Positions 21,243 through 22,767 of a stretch of DNA of 22,767 bases are shown here, in pieces. Under the pieces are notes generated by a model that worked only from the letters and a program-made list of their open reading frames with translations, did not search any database and had not been told where the DNA came from. The stretch comes from Oscillospiraceae bacterium (lineage in GTDB: Bacteria; Bacillota_A; Clostridia; Oscillospirales; Oscillospiraceae). Position numbers and translations under genes: made by a program. The stretch is from assembly GCA_016302015.1 (NCBI GenBank), contig JAEDOJ010000005.1, positions 1 through 22,767 of the forward strand. The letters run 5' to 3'. Positions within the stretch are counted from its first letter, which is position 1. Every line of letters begins with the position of its first letter.

Positions 21243-21725
21243 TTATGCTTCCAGACTTTGGAAGCAATCATTCAGATAGATCACATGGGAAATGGCGATT
21301 ATGAAGCTGCGGAGGGTCTTTTTTGCAAAGGGCATCGTCCCTATCACGTCCAGCGGAGGCATATCCTGGGAAAACACCGCCCTGAGCATATTCTCCAGCT
21401 CTGTACAGAAATAATCGTAGGCAGTTTCCAGAGAATAGGTTCTCTTTTGCAGTTGGAACAGGGTAGAAATGTTCTCCATGGAAAGCACCTGCTTCCCCAC
21501 GGCGATAAACAGCAGATAGGCGATCCGGTCTGCGTAATACTGCTTCTTCACCGGACGGTCGACATAGCCCTTTTTCACATAGTTGCTGAGCATGGAATTT
21601 GTGATGGAAATCTCCAGCGGCGCCAGACAATCATTGATATATTTCACCGTTTGCTCCAGATACAACCCAACGTTTGGGATCTCCCGGTACCGGGGCATTT
21701 TGAAATTCTGAATGCTTTCGTTCAT
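21243..21725 (-). CDS. DUF1836 domain-containing protein
   Basis: Cytoplasmic protein of 160 aa from the DUF1836 family. The family pattern is clear: MPRYREIPNVGLYLEQTVKYIND near the N-terminus, then ITNSMLSNYVKKGYVDRPVKK, which looks like a helix-turn-helix region, and YYADRIAYLLFIAVGKQVLSM. This suggests a MerR- or HTH-like DNA-binding role, but no function is established. The start at 21725 follows GGGAGTGAGG; an upstream ATG at 21755 overlaps the -10 region. It is transcribed divergently from degV, with promoters that are mirror images of each other (21747-21804), so it is a candidate to regulate both genes; that is an inference. Confidence 0.85.
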   Translation of the reverse strand: MNESIQNFKMPRYREIPNVGLYLEQTVKYINDCLAPLEISITNSMLSNYVKKGYVDRPVKKQYYADRIAYLLFIAVGKQVLSMENISTLFQLQKRTYSLETAYDYFCTELENMLRAVFSQDMPPLDVIGTMPFAKKTLRSFIIAISHVIYLNDCFQSLEA

Positions 21726-21746
21726 TTGCCTCACTCCCTGAAACAT

Positions 21747-21774
21747 ATTATACACGAATTATTCAAAACTTCAA
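21747..21774 (-). promoter_or_regulatory. Promoter of the DUF1836 gene
   Basis: On the minus strand, -35 TTGAAG (21769-21774), 16-bp spacer, -10 TATAAT (21747-21752). It is half of a near-symmetric divergent promoter. Confidence 0.75.
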
Positions 21775-21780
21775 TATTGA
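21771..21780. promoter_or_regulatory. Perfect palindrome between the divergent promoters
   Basis: TCAATATTGA, a perfect 10-bp palindrome centred at 21775/21776. It covers parts of both -35 boxes, so a protein bound here would affect both genes. Confidence 0.5.
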
Positions 21781-21804
21781 CTTTTCATAAATATTGTGTA
21801 TAAT
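21777..21804 (+). promoter_or_regulatory. Promoter of degV
   Basis: -35 TTGACT (21777-21782), 16-bp spacer, -10 TATAAT (21799-21804), about 70 bp before the degV start codon. Confidence 0.8.
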
Positions 21805-21874
21805 ACTAATTGATCAGTTTTTTAAAAACCGATAATCCGATTTTTTGTATCCCATGCGTGAAAAAGGAGCAATT

Positions 21875-22708
21875 ATGAAATATAAAATCGTATCAGATTC
21901 CTCTGCGGATCTGCTGAAGCTGGAAGGCATTCCCTTCGCCTCCGTTCCCCTGCACATTCTGGTGGGAGAGCAGGAGTTTATCGACAACGCTGCCCTGGAT
22001 CTCTCCGCCATGCAGTCCGCGCTGGAAAGCTATAAGGGCAAAACCTCCACCTCCTGCCCCAGTCCGGCGGAATGGATCGCTTCCTTTGAAGAGGCCGATG
22101 TTGTCTTCTGCTTCACCATTTCTGGCAAGCTCTCCGGCTCCGCCTCCTCTGCCCGGACGGCAAAGCAGCTCTACGAAAATGACTTCCCCGGTAAGCGGGT
22201 TTACGTCATCGATTCTCTTTCCACCGGGCCTGAAATGACCTTGCTCATCGAAAAGACCAGAGATTTGATGCTGACGGGCGCCGACGGCGAGGAAATCTAC
22301 CGTCAGATCAAGGCGTATATGAAGAAAACCCACCTGTTTTTCATGCTGGCCTCTGTGGACAATCTGGCAAAAAACGGCCGGGTTAGTCCTCTGCTGGCAA
22401 AGGGTATGGGTCTGCTGGGTCTCCGGGTGATCGGCACCGCCAGCGACGCAGGAGAACTGACCACCCTGGAAAAGTGCCGTGGGGAGAAGAAAGCCATTCC
22501 CCGTGTCATCCAGCTCATGAAGGATTACGGCTACAAGGCCGGGCAAAAGGTGATCATCGCTCACCACTTCAACGAAAGAGCCGCCGTCGAGCTGCAGGCG
22601 CAGATCAAGGCTGTCTTTGGCGAATTCCGCGGCTATATTCAGCGAAACCGGGGTCTGTGCGGATACTATGCAGAGCCGAATTCCTTTATGGTAGGCTTTG
22701 AAGTGTAA
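21875..22708 (+). CDS. DegV family fatty-acid-binding protein
   Basis: Cytoplasmic DegV-family protein, 277 aa, which in characterised members (FakB) binds a fatty acid for phosphorylation by FakA. Family motifs are KIVSDSSADL at the N-terminus, TSCPSPAEW, the ligand/phosphate-site ISGKLSGSASSA, VIDSLSTGPE, and SVDNLAKNGRVSPL in the second half. ATG 21875 has AAGGAG (21864-21869) 5 nt upstream; an upstream in-frame ATG at 21845 lacks one. No fakA is present. The gene is divergent from the DUF1836 gene and ends about 5-10 bp before the apparent 3' end of a group II intron on the opposite strand. Confidence 0.92.
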   Translation: MKYKIVSDSSADLLKLEGIPFASVPLHILVGEQEFIDNAALDLSAMQSALESYKGKTSTSCPSPAEWIASFEEADVVFCFTISGKLSGSASSARTAKQLYENDFPGKRVYVIDSLSTGPEMTLLIEKTRDLMLTGADGEEIYRQIKAYMKKTHLFFMLASVDNLAKNGRVSPLLAKGMGLLGLRVIGTASDAGELTTLEKCRGEKKAIPRVIQLMKDYGYKAGQKVIIAHHFNERAAVELQAQIKAVFGEFRGYIQRNRGLCGYYAEPNSFMVGFEV

Positions 22709-22767
22709 CTATAAAATAGAGTAGGAGGGGCTGAATAGCCCCGACCTCTCACACCACCGTGCGTACC
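22709..22767 (-). mobile_element. 3' end of a probable group II intron (domain VI, part of domain V), cut by window edge
   Basis: On the minus strand, the sequence from 22767 downward gives the 3' strand of a domain V-like stem (GGTACGCACGGTGGTG), then a domain VI-like hairpin: GAGAGG and CCTACTC pair with a single unpaired A (22723 on this strand), capped by GGGGCT/AGCCCC (22727-22732 and 22737-22742). This bulged A is the expected branch point, and CTCTATTTT follows as the 3' end. The phrase GGTGGTGTGAGAGG is one I know from Firmicutes group II introns. The intron body and any reverse transcriptase lie beyond the right edge. Exact 3' boundary is uncertain (about 22712-22718). Confidence 0.68.

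Noticed and set aside
1..22767. CRISPR array, phage genes, toxin-antitoxin pairs or defence systems
   Set aside because: No spaced direct-repeat array and no recognisable gene of these classes on either strand. Nearly all coding space belongs to metabolic, transport and signalling families.

Overview
The window looks like chromosome from a Gram-positive Clostridia-type Firmicute, probably a gut Oscillospiraceae-like lineage. I infer this from strong AGGAGG-type ribosome binding sites, TTGACA/TATAAT-type promoters, a Bce-type two-component/ABC module, a DUF1836 gene, Gx transporter and NusG-domain-II genes, and lipoproteins with Thr/Glu-rich linkers. No genus can be assigned from the sequence alone. 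Gene density is high and nearly every gene belongs to a recognisable family.

Layout. (1) 1-418, minus strand: tRNA-Leu(UAA) with its own promoter and terminator hairpin, followed by a second, partial copy of the tRNA 3' end attached to another hairpin. (2) 509-9624, plus strand: a nucleoside uptake and salvage cluster. It runs tdk, deoD, deoB, cdd, a BMP-family nucleoside-binding lipoprotein, a NupABC-type ABC importer (ATPase and two permeases, with overlapping start/stop codons) and udk. The lipoprotein has its own strong terminator, and the importer has its own promoter region (about 5050-5190). (3) 9628-14950, plus strand: an AlkD-like DNA alkylation repair gene whose end overlaps an OmpR-type response regulator, then a short BceS-like histidine kinase, then BceA-like ATPase and BceB-like permease genes behind a separate promoter with inverted repeats. 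(4) 14957-18238, minus strand: a eukaryote-type glycogen branching enzyme whose stop codon overlaps the start of an M56 (BlaR1-like) membrane metallopeptidase. (5) 18260-19104, minus strand: a lipoprotein of unknown function with a near-consensus promoter and a terminator. (6) 19153-21231, plus strand: an ApbE flavin transferase, a NusG domain II protein and a Gx transporter, a trio reminiscent of Gram-positive flavin-based extracellular electron transfer loci. (7) 21243-22708: divergent DUF1836 and DegV genes around a strikingly symmetric promoter region. (8) 22709-22767: at the right edge, the probable 3' end (domain VI and part of V) of a group II intron on the minus strand.

How it works together. 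Imported nucleosides can be phosphorylated (tdk, udk), deaminated (cdd) or cleaved to base and ribose-1-phosphate (deoD), which deoB converts to ribose-5-phosphate. Regions 3 and 4 suggest cell-envelope sensing: a Bce antimicrobial-peptide detox module and a membrane protease. I found no unmistakably new system. The least expected arrangements are the AlkD/Bce operon, the glgB-M56 coupling, the symmetric divergent promoter and the duplicated tRNA 3' end.
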